64,000 nucleotides of DNA, taken from NCBI GenBank assembly GCA_965247505.1, contig OZ252020.1:372001-436000 (forward strand). Direction: 5' to 3'. Numbering within the stretch: the stretch's first letter is position 1; each line of letters opens with the position of its first letter. A program made the translations under genes and the position numbers. Positions 52,993 through 62,838 of the stretch are shown here, piece by piece. The stretch is from CAIYRG01 sp965247505 (GTDB taxonomy: Bacteria; Pseudomonadota; Alphaproteobacteria; Micropepsales; Micropepsaceae). The notes under the pieces are model-generated. The model was not told the origin of the DNA, made no database searches, and saw only the letters and a program-made list of their open reading frames with translations.

Positions 52993-53024
52993 GCCCCTCG
53001 CGTCGTAGGTGTTGCATTGATCAG

Positions 53025-53840
53025 GTGCGTGACAAGCTGAGTGTTTCCGAACGCCGTGCCTGTCGCGTACTTGGTCAGCATCGCACCACACAACGCCACG
53101 ATCCAAGGGGCAAAGAAGACGAAGAGCGCCTTGTCGGCGACATGACCGAACTGGCCCGGCAATATGGCCGCTACGGCTATCGTCGCATTGCCGCCCTCCT
53201 TCGAGAGGCCGGTTGGCATATCAATGACAAGCGTGTGGAGCGCCTATGGCGACGGGAGGGGCTTAAGGTCCCACAGAAACAGCCGAAGAAAGGCCGCCTG
53301 TGGCTCAATGATGGCTCGTGTGTCCGCTTGCGGGCAGGCTATGTGAACCACGTCTGGTCCTATGATTTTGTTCATCATCGAACCGACGATGGGCGCGTGT
53401 TCCGAACCCTCAACGTCCTGGATGAGTTTAGTCGGGAATGTCTGGCCATTCGGGTGAAGCGGAAACTCAATTCTACCGATGTGATCGATGTCCTCACCGA
53501 TCTCTTCATTCTGCATGGCGTACCAGCCTACATTCGTTCCGATAATGGGCCGGAGTTTGTTGCTGAAGCCGTACGCAACTGGATCAGCGTGGTTGGAGCA
53601 AAGACCGCCTACATTGAGCCTGGAAGCCCCTGGGAGAACGGCTACATCGAGAGCTTCAACGCACGCTTCAGGGACGAACTTCTCAACGGGGAAATCTTCT
53701 ATTCTTTGAGAGAAGCACAGATCGTCATCGAGCAATGGCGGCGGCACTACAACACAAAGCGCCCGCACAGTGCCCTCGGTTATCGGCCCCCGGCGCCAGA
53801 AACCATCGTCCCGTTGCCAGAAAGACCGACCATGAACTAA
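53025..53840 (+). CDS. IS3-family (IS407-like) transposase OrfB
   Basis: 271 aa; its frame is open upstream of the first Met, consistent with OrfAB frameshift fusion. DDE core: Asp in WSYDFVHHRTDDG, Asp in YIRSDNGPEFVA, Glu in NGYIESFNARFRDEL, then RPHSALGYRPPAP. Intact. Confidence 0.93.
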   Translation: MRDKLSVSERRACRVLGQHRTTQRHDPRGKEDEERLVGDMTELARQYGRYGYRRIAALLREAGWHINDKRVERLWRREGLKVPQKQPKKGRLWLNDGSCVRLRAGYVNHVWSYDFVHHRTDDGRVFRTLNVLDEFSRECLAIRVKRKLNSTDVIDVLTDLFILHGVPAYIRSDNGPEFVAEAVRNWISVVGAKTAYIEPGSPWENGYIESFNARFRDELLNGEIFYSLREAQIVIEQWRRHYNTKRPHSALGYRPPAPETIVPLPERPTMN

Positions 53841-55223
53841 GATTCAAACTGGACCAGTCAGTGGGGGCTGATCACCCAAGCACAAGTCCAATGCGAATGG
53901 TCTGTTTGATGGCGAGCAGGCTCGCCGCCCGATCGTTTAGCACCTCAATCCATCCCAATTCATCAGTGATGATGATGCCGTCGGTACTGTTTTGCACGGC
54001 AAGGGCAACAAGAGTGTTCTGATGGGAGATTTCAAGTTTTTGCCGGATCATTTCGCGCGCCCGGCGTTCCAGCTCCTTCTCCATCATAAACACAACGCAT
54101 ATGAATTGCGCGGCGAGTATCGGCGCGACATCGAGGCTGATTGGGGTAACGGCCTGAAGCACAATCGGAAGGGCAATCGTGCAAAGAAACACACCCACAT
54201 GCAGCGCGGCTACGCGGGACCAAGTCCAATCTTTACGGGGAAAGAAGAGGAAGAAGAAAAGAAGCGCGACCAGAGGGAGAGCAACTAGATAATGAACGCG
54301 AATAAGCGCGCGCCCCTGGACCAAACTTTCATAGCTAAGCGCGTGGAAGATGACGCCGGGAAGCAGGCCATGAACAGGGGCAACGAATTCATCACCAAGT
54401 TCAACCGCTGTTGCGCCGATCAGATTCTTCCGCCCAGCAACAATGCTGGGATCGAACGCACCCGCCGCAACATTGGCGATGGACAGGCGGGGGATGCGGC
54501 TCGGATCGATCGAAAAGTCGATGTGGAACGCGCCTTCATAGGTCGGCGGGATATCTGCCAGAGTTGCCGCAAAAGACGCGCGGTACCCATCCTGCGTCGC
54601 AAACCCATACCATCCGCGGCGCGCGCTGCCACCGGGATCGATAGTCAGATTGACGCTCGCCACCACAGCATGCTCTAGGAAAAATGAGTTTGGTACGGTC
54701 TGCCTTAAGGCCGATTGCGGATCGGTTTGAGATTCATGCTGAAAGAATATCGGTAAGATCACTTCTCCAGGCCGCGCCGCTAGAGAGTCACGAAAGGTAT
54801 TGTCACCCTCCTCATCCGAAAGCGAGGAAAAATCGACATCGAGGGCGATAGTTCCGGCGCCCGCATCTTGCAGTTCCTTGATGACATCGGCGTAAACCGA
54901 GCGGGACCAAGGCCAGCTCTGATATTCAGAGATGCTTTGTGGATCGATTTCCACGATGACCACGGATTGGGTGGGCGCGCGCTCAAGAAGTCTAAAGCGC
55001 CAGTCCATCAGCGTGTCGTCAATTAGCGTGAATGCCCCAGCCCAAGTCAGGCCGGAGATCGTGATGAACGCAAAAATCCAGAGCATGCCGGCGCGTAATG
55101 GCGCCACCATCAACCGAACAGCTCCGGCGATATTTCGCGCAACCAACGCCAACTGCAATACCCCCTCCGCCTACTTGAATCAGGCAACGGCCTCAACTCT
55201 AGGAGGGACACACTAAATTCGAA

Positions 55224-56378
55224 TTAACCTGCATTTGGGTTGCGAATGCCGACATTCGCATCTGCGCTACCGGCATCGGGGACTTCACTAGCCGCATTCG
55301 GGTTTCGACTGTCAGCGTTCGGATTTCCGTAAGTTGAGTTCGGATTGGCGTCTGCCGCGTTTGGGTTTCCAACACCAGCAGCGACATCACCTACACCAGC
55401 ATATGGGTTGGTAATTCCGGCATTTGGGTTTTCAACCACTACAACCGCATCTCCGCCAACGGCATTAGGGTTTTCAACACCGGGATCCGTATTAACACTG
55501 CCTCTATTCGGGTTGACATCGCCCGCACTTAAAACGCCGGCATCGGCATTGCGGTTTTCAGCAACAGTGACCGCGTTTTCGAGAGTAAACGCTTCGGTCC
55601 TGACAATTTCCCCTTTGACGCCCATTTCGCCGGCCACAACTTCGCCTGAACCGACTTCAGCAGTACCAACATCTCCCGCGCGCGCGACTTCGGCCGACAC
55701 GACCTCAGATCGCACCAACCCATCGGTCAGCCCATCAATATCGAGCGGCGCATCACCGATGGTCTCGGGAATGACAAGAGAAGCTTCCTGGCCTGGCACG
55801 ATCGCCGCGCCGGTCGCGGAATCGCTTAGATCAACAATGTCCGGATTATCGCGGAATATGACACCGGTGACCCCTGCCGGAACGCCGACGGCCATGCCGC
55901 CATTGCGCGGCGAGACTTCGACCAGCCCTTCGACGACATGCACCGAATGACTGTTTGCCCCCACAGAAACGGTAAAAGTCGTTCCTTTGACGACAGCCGA
56001 GATCAACGGTGTATCGACCTGAAAATGCTGAACCTCGCGGCTATCGACCTTAAACATGGCCGCGCCCAGTTCTTGAATAATTCTGGTGAAGCCACTGGCG
56101 TCGGCTACGGGGAGCGAAATTCGCGAATTCGGACCAGCAGTGATCTCCTGCTCGCCACGTCTTAGTACAGCGCGGCCATCACCGCCCGTCGTGATCGTCG
56201 ATCCTGGCCCTAAGCTCTCGCGCGTCGATACTTGGCGTGCCGCCGCCATGGACTGCAACACAAGAACCGAACCGCTGGACTCGATAATCGTCCACTGGCC
56301 GTCCTGTGCTCGCGCGGGATAAGTGCCGACCACAAAGACTACGAAGAGTCCAAACAATAAAGCTAATATCGCGCGCAT
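55224..56378 (-). CDS. FecR-domain exported protein with NPNA-rich C-terminal repeat
   Basis: 384 aa. Sec signal (cleavage near ARA-QDG). FecR-like beta domain at about 30-170: GSTITTGGDGRAVLRRGEQE, LISAVVKGTTFTVSVG, HVVEGLVEVSP. A low-complexity C-terminal 110 residues follow, with repeated NPNA/NPNS/NPYA units separated by Ala, Gly, Asp or Val stretches. FecR with CHASE2 (just downstream on the same strand) is a known pairing, probably a surface-sensing or envelope signalling unit. The repeat may be a flexible or bound tail. Confidence 0.85.
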   Translation of the reverse strand: MRAILALLFGLFVVFVVGTYPARAQDGQWTIIESSGSVLVLQSMAAARQVSTRESLGPGSTITTGGDGRAVLRRGEQEITAGPNSRISLPVADASGFTRIIQELGAAMFKVDSREVQHFQVDTPLISAVVKGTTFTVSVGANSHSVHVVEGLVEVSPRNGGMAVGVPAGVTGVIFRDNPDIVDLSDSATGAAIVPGQEASLVIPETIGDAPLDIDGLTDGLVRSEVVSAEVARAGDVGTAEVGSGEVVAGEMGVKGEIVRTEAFTLENAVTVAENRNADAGVLSAGDVNPNRGSVNTDPGVENPNAVGGDAVVVVENPNAGITNPYAGVGDVAAGVGNPNAADANPNSTYGNPNADSRNPNAASEVPDAGSADANVGIRNPNAG

Positions 56379-56599
56379 GGGACGCCCCTTTTCTTGTCGC
56401 TACCAAATTCGCATGTGAAACTTTAACAAGCGCTGAGATTAATCATGCTGCCCGAGTTAACGGAAATTAACTTAAATAAATTGCAAATATTGTAGAAAAA
56501 GTCGCGATCCGCCTTAACCAAAAGTCTCCTCTCCTACGTAGTTTGTTTACGTCAATTTGATAGTCGACTACGCGAAGCAAAAGCCGAGCGGCCGACCTT

Positions 56600-58396
56600 T
56601 TGTACTGTTACGAGAACGCGCAACCGCAATACGAGCAGCCGGATTTGTGGCGTCGATTCATACAGAGTCGATCCGCAGCGATAGCTTGCGTCTTGGTGCT
56701 TGAAGCTTTTGTCATGGGCGTGCCGGCGACCGGCACACAGGCCGCCTCCTTTGACGACGTTGAGCGGCGATTGCCCCTTCGCAGATTTGGTGCATCGGAA
56801 GACACGATTGCCACGCCCGATTTGATCGCAGATGCGCTCACCGTACAGCAGATTGCGCCCACGGTGATTGAGAGTTCGGGCACGTTCGTGTTGACCGCAG
56901 TCACAATCCGCGGATCGACTGTTTTTAGTCCGCTGGACTTTGCACCGCTTTACGAGCCCTATCTCACGCGCAGAGTTACACCCACAGACATCGCGCAAAT
57001 TGCCGAAGATATTACAACCCATTACCGCAATGCTGGATATTTCCTGTCACGTGCCGTCGTTCCCCCACAAGACGCAGCGGCAGGACGGCTCTATGTTGAT
57101 ATTGTCGAAGGCTATATCGCTGATGTTGTAATTGAGGGCGCCGATATTGTCAGCGTCCGGGCACGCGCCCAAGCGCTGACGATGCACCGTCCGCTTCGCC
57201 TTTCCGAGCTTGAGACAACGCTAACGCTCATCGGCGATGTGAACGGCGTGAGTGTCACCGAAAGCCGCATTGAGCCAAACCTCCAAGACATGAGCGCGCA
57301 CCGTCTTATCCTAACCGTTCAAGCGGACTTCTTCGATGCAAGCCTTTATGTCGACAATCGCGGGACGCAGGCCGGTACCAGATTGCAAACCTATGCCCGC
57401 GCGTCCGTGAACTCCGTCCTCCAAGATGGAGATCGGCTCTCTGTTGGCGTATTCACCACCCCAACTTCGCCAAAGACTTTGACCCATGGCGAAGCCTCCT
57501 ACACGATTCCAGTCAACCGTTTGCGCTCATCCATTATTGTGCAGGGCGCGGTGTCATCGGCCGATGCTGGAGGAACCCAGGAGGCGTCACGCAACGAAGG
57601 AATGGTTGCATATGGTTCGGCGCGATTTGCGCACGCATTTGTTCGCCGCCGCAGCATTTCTCTTTGGGGCAATGCCGGCTTTGAATATCGCAACAATTGG
57701 GGCGAGCGCAGCAACGGGTCGAACTATGACGACAGGCTGCGGATTCTCACCGGCTCGCTTCGGGTCAGTTACAATGCCTGGAACGGCACGAGCGCTATCT
57801 TTGCTCAAGTTTCGAAGGGGTTGGATGTTTTCGGCGCGTCAAACCCCGGCTCCTCGCTCACACGCGCCGATGCGCGCAGCGATTTCCTCAAAGCAGAAGC
57901 GCAAATTTCCCGTTATCAAAATATCGGAAACACCTTTGGCCTTTATGTTGCGGCGTCCGGCCAGATTTCGGCAGATGCCTTGCCCGCTTCCGCTGAATTT
58001 ACCGTGGGCGGTGCCCAGTTCGGTCGCGGCTATGATTATGCCGCCATTTCCGGAGAGCATGGCTTAAGCGGTTTGGTCGAGCTTCGCTATGGACGAAATG
58101 TCAATAGGCCCTGGCTGAAATTCTATCAGCTCTACGGTTATTACGATGCGGGCTTGGTATAGAACAAAAATCTCGCGCTGGAGTTTCGTAAAACATATCT
58201 TACTTCGGCAGGTGTCGGACTACGCCTCACCCTACCGGAATCAATTTACGTGAATTATGAAGCTGCATTCCCACTCTCGCAATCTTCTTTCCTGCAAAAC
58301 GATATGGGCTGGAGAAACTTCGTTTCGCTATCAAAAAATTTCTGGGGCCTTGGCGTAGGCTGGGATCGATATCGGCTCTGCGCTTATGCGCGCTGA
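56600..58396 (+). pseudogene. TpsB/FhaC-family outer-membrane translocator with in-frame TAG
   Basis: From about 56600 (TTG, uncertain): Sec-like segment, POTRA domains (FVLTAVTIRGSTVFSPLDF, LPLTD-type helix, YFLSRAVVPPQDAAAGRLYV), then a 16-strand barrel (SLYVDNRGTQAGTRLQTYA, FTVGGAQFGRGYDYAAISGE). The frame stops at TAG 58160-58162, yet the same frame continues with normal barrel end sequence (TYLTSAGVGLRLTLPESIYV, NYEAAFPL) to a final stop at 58394-58396. CAG to TAG fits. It would have secreted a TpsA-type protein; none is present here. Confidence 0.82.
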
Positions 58397-59034
58397 CCCT
58401 CTTTGCGATCATACGCATCGATTAGCGCCTCGCGCATTGCTTCCGACTCCGCAGCACCCACAATCATTGACCCTTCGATGTCGAAATGTGGCACAGCCTG
58501 AATGCCTGCATTTTTGGCCTCCGCCTCTAGCGCGCGCACTTTCCGCGCGCCGATTTTGCTTTCGAGAAATTCGCGCACAGTTTCGCGCTCGAAACCAGCG
58601 GCAGCGGCAAGCTCGATTAGAACTTCGTGATCGCCGATATCATGTCCCTCGCCAAAATATCCCTTGAGAAGGCCGTCGACAATCGCGCGTTGGCGGCCTT
58701 CACGTGCCGCAAACCAGGAAAGGCGATGCGCCGCAAAACTATTGGGCGTCTTGAAGATACGGTCATAATCGATAACGACACCATCGTCTTTGCTTGCAGC
58801 AATGGTTTGCGCGTCCAATTCATTTGAGCGTTGTAAATTTCCGAATTTATTTGTGCGGTACAGGTTTCGCGCCATCCCTTGACGGGGCACCAACGGATTG
58901 AGCTCAAAGGGCAGCCACTCGATTTCGACATCTACCTCCTCGGGAAGAGCCCCAATGGCGTTGCGCAGCCGCGCCTCGCCGATCAGGCACCACGGGCAGA
59001 TGAAGTCCATTGTCAATTTTACGGCAACAGGCAT
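58384..59034 (-). CDS. DsbA-family (FrnE-like) thiol oxidoreductase
   Basis: 216 aa, no signal peptide, so cytosolic. Thioredoxin-fold active site FICPWCLIGEARL (CPWC at residues 13-16), helical insertion domain (WFAAREGRQRAIVDGLLKGY), and cis-Pro loop QAVPHFDIEGS. FrnE-like proteins act in polyketide or 2-hydroxychromene-type isomerisation and redox. Overlaps the 3' end of the restored TpsB frame by 13 bases. Confidence 0.9.
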   Translation of the reverse strand: MPVAVKLTMDFICPWCLIGEARLRNAIGALPEEVDVEIEWLPFELNPLVPRQGMARNLYRTNKFGNLQRSNELDAQTIAASKDDGVVIDYDRIFKTPNSFAAHRLSWFAAREGRQRAIVDGLLKGYFGEGHDIGDHEVLIELAAAAGFERETVREFLESKIGARKVRALEAEAKNAGIQAVPHFDIEGSMIVGAAESEAMREALIDAYDRKEGQRA

Positions 59035-59078
59035 TTTTGCGCCTAAATCCCATAAGCCAATGGACGGCGGCCCGGCCC

Positions 59079-60413
59079 TTATTCCCAAGCGGAATAGACG
59101 GGCTTTCCGATCAGTGTTGCGGGATTTGCGCCTTCGCGCGGAACAAATTTTTGGAAGCGCCCGGAATCGACCTCGGCGACATAGACATTGCCTTCCTGGT
59201 CGGTCGCGAGACCATGCACGCCCCAAAGCGTGCCTGCGAAGGTACCGATCGTTCCCCAGGAATATATAAGGTGTCCTTCGAGATCATATTTCAGCATTTT
59301 GTGGGTGTTACGATCGAAGGTAACCAACGCGCCATCCGCACCGATCTGCACAAAATGCAGACTCGAGGGCCGCGTTTCGATTGACCATTCGGAGAGATAG
59401 TTGCCGTCCTCGTCGAAGGTCTGAATGCGGTGATTGGCGCGGTCATTGACAAAGACGCGCCGCGTTTCGACATCGACCGCCACGCCATGCACATTATTCA
59501 TATAGCCGGGGCGCGTTTCGGAACCGGACTCGCCCGGCAGTCCAAAATCCAAGAGAAAATTTCCTTCGGCATCGAATTTTGCTACCCGCGTGCCGTTATA
59601 ACCATCGGCGACGAAGAATGTTCCTTCCGGCAACCAAGCCATGAAGGTTGGCCGGTCGAAATGACTTCCATCGGCACCCGCCACATTGGGCGTTCCGATG
59701 GTTTGCACCAGCTCCGATCCGTCATTGGTGAATTTGTAAATCGCATGCGTGTGATCGTCGACCACCCAGACATGCTTCTCGGCATCATAGGGAGAGATGT
59801 AGACGGAATGTGGGCGCTTAAACAGATCGTCCCACTGCGTCCATTCTTCGATGATATCGCCCTCGCGGTTCACGACCACAATCGAATGTTCCCAGCGTGC
59901 ATCGACGCCGAGCTCGCGATTGGGCTCGACAGATTGCGACCAAAGTTCCATGCCTTGCGCCGGGTCCGAGCCCGAACCACCGCCGCCCGGCGGGGTCGCC
60001 CGGTTAGCGTTGCGCCAAGGAAAACCCCCAACGGGAAATAATACGCTGGGACCGATATCGCTCATCAATCGCTCACCTGGACGATCGAGCGCTGGAAGCT
60101 CGCCGCCGCCAAGCAAAAACACTCGGTCCGGGCTTTCGGCAAAAATTCCCCGCGCACTGCCATAAGTCCAATCTTCGTGACCGGGGAGCGTCGCGAGATC
60201 TTGCGGCCAGCCTTCGACGACTTCATAGGGACCGAAAATATCCTGCGTGCCAATCGCGCCGGCCACAGCGCTAAAGGAAGCCGGTGCAGCAGCTCCATTA
60301 TTCGCCGTAGCTTCAACGTCATCCGGTGCGCCCATCGACAGCTGACGCTCCAGATAAATGCCGCCGGCAACACCCACTACCAAAGCAATTACCAGTGTAA
60401 TTAACTTTCCCAT
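59079..60413 (-). CDS. NHL-repeat propeller protein, peptidylglycine-lyase-like
   Basis: 444 aa from ATG 60413 with a GGGGG ribosome site. N-terminal membrane helix. Six-bladed NHL propeller: HSVYISPYDAEKHVWVVDDH, FDRPTFMAWLPEGTFFVADG, NNVHGVAVDVETRRVFVNDR and WGVHGLATDQEGNVYVAE. His and Asp residues at blade tips resemble the peptidyl-alpha-hydroxyglycine lyase fold, but bacterial members are mostly of unknown function. Periplasmic, anchored. Confidence 0.85.
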   Translation of the reverse strand: MGKLITLVIALVVGVAGGIYLERQLSMGAPDDVEATANNGAAAPASFSAVAGAIGTQDIFGPYEVVEGWPQDLATLPGHEDWTYGSARGIFAESPDRVFLLGGGELPALDRPGERLMSDIGPSVLFPVGGFPWRNANRATPPGGGGSGSDPAQGMELWSQSVEPNRELGVDARWEHSIVVVNREGDIIEEWTQWDDLFKRPHSVYISPYDAEKHVWVVDDHTHAIYKFTNDGSELVQTIGTPNVAGADGSHFDRPTFMAWLPEGTFFVADGYNGTRVAKFDAEGNFLLDFGLPGESGSETRPGYMNNVHGVAVDVETRRVFVNDRANHRIQTFDEDGNYLSEWSIETRPSSLHFVQIGADGALVTFDRNTHKMLKYDLEGHLIYSWGTIGTFAGTLWGVHGLATDQEGNVYVAEVDSGRFQKFVPREGANPATLIGKPVYSAWE

Positions 60414-60524
60414 TACAACCCCCCATGCCGTCGTGCCGGCAAAGCCACCCAAGATCTGCCGACAGATTCTTGCAGCCGGAGCTGGGAAGACAGACTACAG
60501 CATTGCTGCCGCGCGATCCAACGA

Positions 60525-61825
60525 TTAGGGGGCGTTCAGGCGGGCTTGCGCAGGTGGAAAGGCTTGATCGGCCACTAAGCGATACCAGCGCATGGCTTCT
60601 GCCGTGTTTTGGCCGACGCCCAGTCCGTTTTCATACATCAAACCAAGATTGTGCTGCGCGTCCGCGTCGCCGTAATCGGCAAGCAATTGATAAAGCGAAA
60701 AAGCGGTCGCGTAATCTGCAGCCTGATAGGCGGTACTCGCTTCTACAAATTTACCGCCGGTTATCTGGGAGAAATTTGTTTGCGCGGCGCCATGACCTTG
60801 GTTGGCCGCCAAGCGATAATATCGCAGTGCCGCTAAATCATTCGCACCCACGCCTTGCCCGTTGGCATACATGGAACCAAGGTCGTATTGCGCTGCTGCA
60901 TTCCCCTGATCGGCTGCCGTCGAAAATACCGAACGGCTTGTGCTTCGTCTTGGCCAACGCCTTGCCCATTGGCGTACATCACGCCAAGGGTGTATTGCGC
61001 GCTCGCATCGCCCTGAACGGCCAGCTCTTGAAATTGGGACACGGCAGTTGCGAAGTCTGCGCGCTCATAGGCTGCCTGCGCCTCGGCCATAGTCGCGACC
61101 GGCTCAGCTTCCACCGGCGCAGCTACTGGCGGCGCAGCTTCCACCGGCGCAGCTACTGGCGGCGCGGCGTCCGGAGCGGGGGACATGGTCAGTGCCGAGA
61201 GTGCGAGCGCTTCCGGCGCCGGCACTTCATCTGGCGCTGCGACAACTTGCACGACCTCATCCTCTATTGCTGCTGGCGGAGGCGCGGGGGCGGGGGCTTG
61301 TGCAACATCGAGCGGCGCAGCGTCATCTACCGTATCTGTTACGGATGCGTCCGAAACACTATCCGATTCCGGCGTAAGCGCCGCAAATTCGGTTATCTTT
61401 GCTTGAGCGCCCGGATGGCTTTGGTCCGCCGCCATATGATACAGGCGGAGGGCCTCTTCGCGATTCTGGGCAACGCCTTCCCCGTTTTCATACATCAGTC
61501 CGAGATTGAACTGCGCGCGCACACCGCCGAGGTCGGCAGCCATGCGATACCATCGCGCCGCTTCATTATAATCCTGCGCAGTGCCTTGCCCGAGATAGTG
61601 CATCACGCCAAGATTAAATTGCGCGCGCACATTGTCTTGCTCGGCCAACGCACGAAAAATCGTCAACGCCGTTGCGAAGTCTCCGCGCTCAAAGGCGGCC
61701 GCGCCATCATCCAATGTCGGCGTGGTTAGGCCCGGAACCGCGTTTCCGCCGCCCTCCTGACCGCAAGACACCGCAAAGCCGACAACAAATATGATGACCG
61801 CAATTGCAGAAAGCCTATTTCGCAT
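60525..61825 (-). pseudogene. Sel1-repeat lipoprotein, frameshifted
   Basis: Lipobox FAVSC, then Sel1 units (AQFNLGVMHYLGQGTAQDY, AQFNLGLMYENGEGVAQNR), a proline/alanine linker with a 30-bp tandem duplication (61106-61165), and more units (YTLGVMYANGQGVGQD). At about 60915 the frame shifts; the other frame gives AADQGNAAAQYDLGSMYANG and continues with HNLGLMYENGLGVGQN to 60525. The YFR-QAADQG junction is what the repeat predicts. Periplasmic regulatory or scaffold protein if intact. Confidence 0.78.
61106..61165. repeat. Two perfect 30-bp tandem copies inside the Sel1 gene
   Basis: 61106-61135 and 61136-61165, each 30 bp and in frame, encoding the repeated alanine-proline block (AAPPVAAPVE). 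Probably a slippage duplication that lengthens the linker by ten residues. Confidence 0.85.
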
Positions 61826-62177
61826 TCCGTACTCTCATGCCTGTCCGAACATTCTTGGGTCCGCTCGACCTATCGAAAGCGCCTGCGCCTTAAAGGCGAA
61901 TTTCAGGCATAATCTTCTATTAGAGATAATTGCTGATTTCGCCTCGGACAAGACAGAATTGATTGTCCAAGTAAATGAAGAGCTAACAGCGCTTTGGCGG
62001 CAACAAAATCGTTGCGCAAGCGTCCTCGCGGCTCGTTTTGGCCTTCCGCCGGGTCACGATTCGGGTGTCGTATTCGGCGTTGCGAGCGATCAGTACAAGC
62101 AAGCGAGCAGCAGAGCTGCAATCATTCCGTATGTGAAACCGCAAGCTACGGCGAATACTTACAAAAACTCGACGCCC
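61826..62177. other. Gap without recognisable gene
   Basis: About 350 bases between the divergent Sel1 and DUF6152 genes. A short hydrophobic minus-strand frame near 62090-62150 (ends GMIAALLLACLY) has no start or ribosome site I trust. Nothing else. Confidence 0.45.
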
Positions 62178-62624
62178 TTAATTGTTAACGCCGTAGTTTT
62201 CGCGGCACTCCGACCCGTTGCATAATTCGGTGCCGTCGGGAAACCAAATGTTGCGCAGCTGCCCGCCACTGGTGCCGTCCCGCAGCGGATGAAAATCTAT
62301 TTCTACGCGCTCGCCTACCTGAACGCTGTCGGGAGTCCAGCCGGTGGACATGAGCGAATTGGGGCTCGAGGTCTCGAAGGAATAGGCGACCTCGGTGCCG
62401 CCCTCATCCTCCGAAGAGAGATAAAGCCAGGTATGTGGGTTCTGCCAATCGAACCGCGTTACGGTTCCCGTGACTTTCACGACTTGAGTCTGATCGAACA
62501 TCGCAAAGGAATGATGAGCGAAAGCCGGACCGGAAAGCCCCATCATGGCCAAACACGCCACAACGAGCGAGGGAACGCTCAGTGACAATGCAACACCCGC
62601 GAAAATTGCTGATCTAAAGAACAT
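62178..62624 (-). CDS. DUF6152 family exported protein B3
   Basis: 148 aa. Start 62624 has GGGGG about 6 bases upstream. Long Sec signal (AVACLAMM region) ending AFA-HHSFAMFD. Then TGTVTRFDWQNPHTWLYL, STGWTPDSVQVGE, DGTSGGQLRNIWF and LCNGSECRE, the latter two sharing the C-terminal motif with B1 (585). Divergent from the FPxxP gene at 62839, an inverted copy of the left-edge arrangement. Function unknown. Confidence 0.88.
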   Translation of the reverse strand: MFFRSAIFAGVALSLSVPSLVVACLAMMGLSGPAFAHHSFAMFDQTQVVKVTGTVTRFDWQNPHTWLYLSSEDEGGTEVAYSFETSSPNSLMSTGWTPDSVQVGERVEIDFHPLRDGTSGGQLRNIWFPDGTELCNGSECRENYGVNN

Positions 62625-62838
62625 CGGCATCCCCCAATGGATTGGTCAATGGTTCCATGTGAATTGCAATCATAGGGCGGCGGCCCCGGTACAACAAGAA
62701 GAAGATGCAGCACCGATGGGGGACCCGCGGATTTGCCGTCTCCAGCGCCGTGCCGCGCTAGGCCCGTCCCCCTTGTCCATGCTAGGCTTTGGGCATGCTA
62801 GGCATTGACGGTAAAAGAGCAGCCGGGGAGAGTTTGAA

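Larger units (their letters stand above)
52657..53874 (+). mobile_element. IS3-family insertion sequence, 1218 bp
   Basis: Ends TGATCCTCCCCC (left) and, reversed, TGATCAGCCCCC (right), with TGGTCCA shared further in. Flanked by 4-bp CCCA at 52653-52656 and 53875-53878. Two transposase frames on the plus strand, opposite to the interrupted kinase. The SDNGPEF core marks the IS407-like group. Confidence 0.9.
51645..55158 (-). pseudogene. CHASE2-PAS histidine kinase, interrupted by an IS3-family element
   Basis: N-terminal part 55158-53875 (TTG start with GGAGGGGG) and C-terminal part 52656-51645. Removing the IS and one 4-bp repeat gives a continuous 763-aa frame across IGLVLG-DLVPNFP. Order: signal/TM helix, CHASE2 sensor (VVIVEIDPQSISEYQSWPW, IALDVDFSSLSDEEGD), three TM helices, PAS (NSTDGIIITDELGWIEVLND), HisKA with MSHELLTPLNAILGF, and HATPase with LSNAMKF, DTGAGV and GAGLGLYLAKK. 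No receiver domain. Paired with FecR at 55224, the usual CHASE2 neighbour. Confidence 0.9.

Noticed and set aside
41725..58162. Amber (TAG) reassignment or suppression
   Set aside because: Several in-frame TAGs made this tempting, but TAG also terminates intact genes here (for example the helicase, the 56-aa membrane protein and the original MFS end), and TAA and TGA interruptions occur too.
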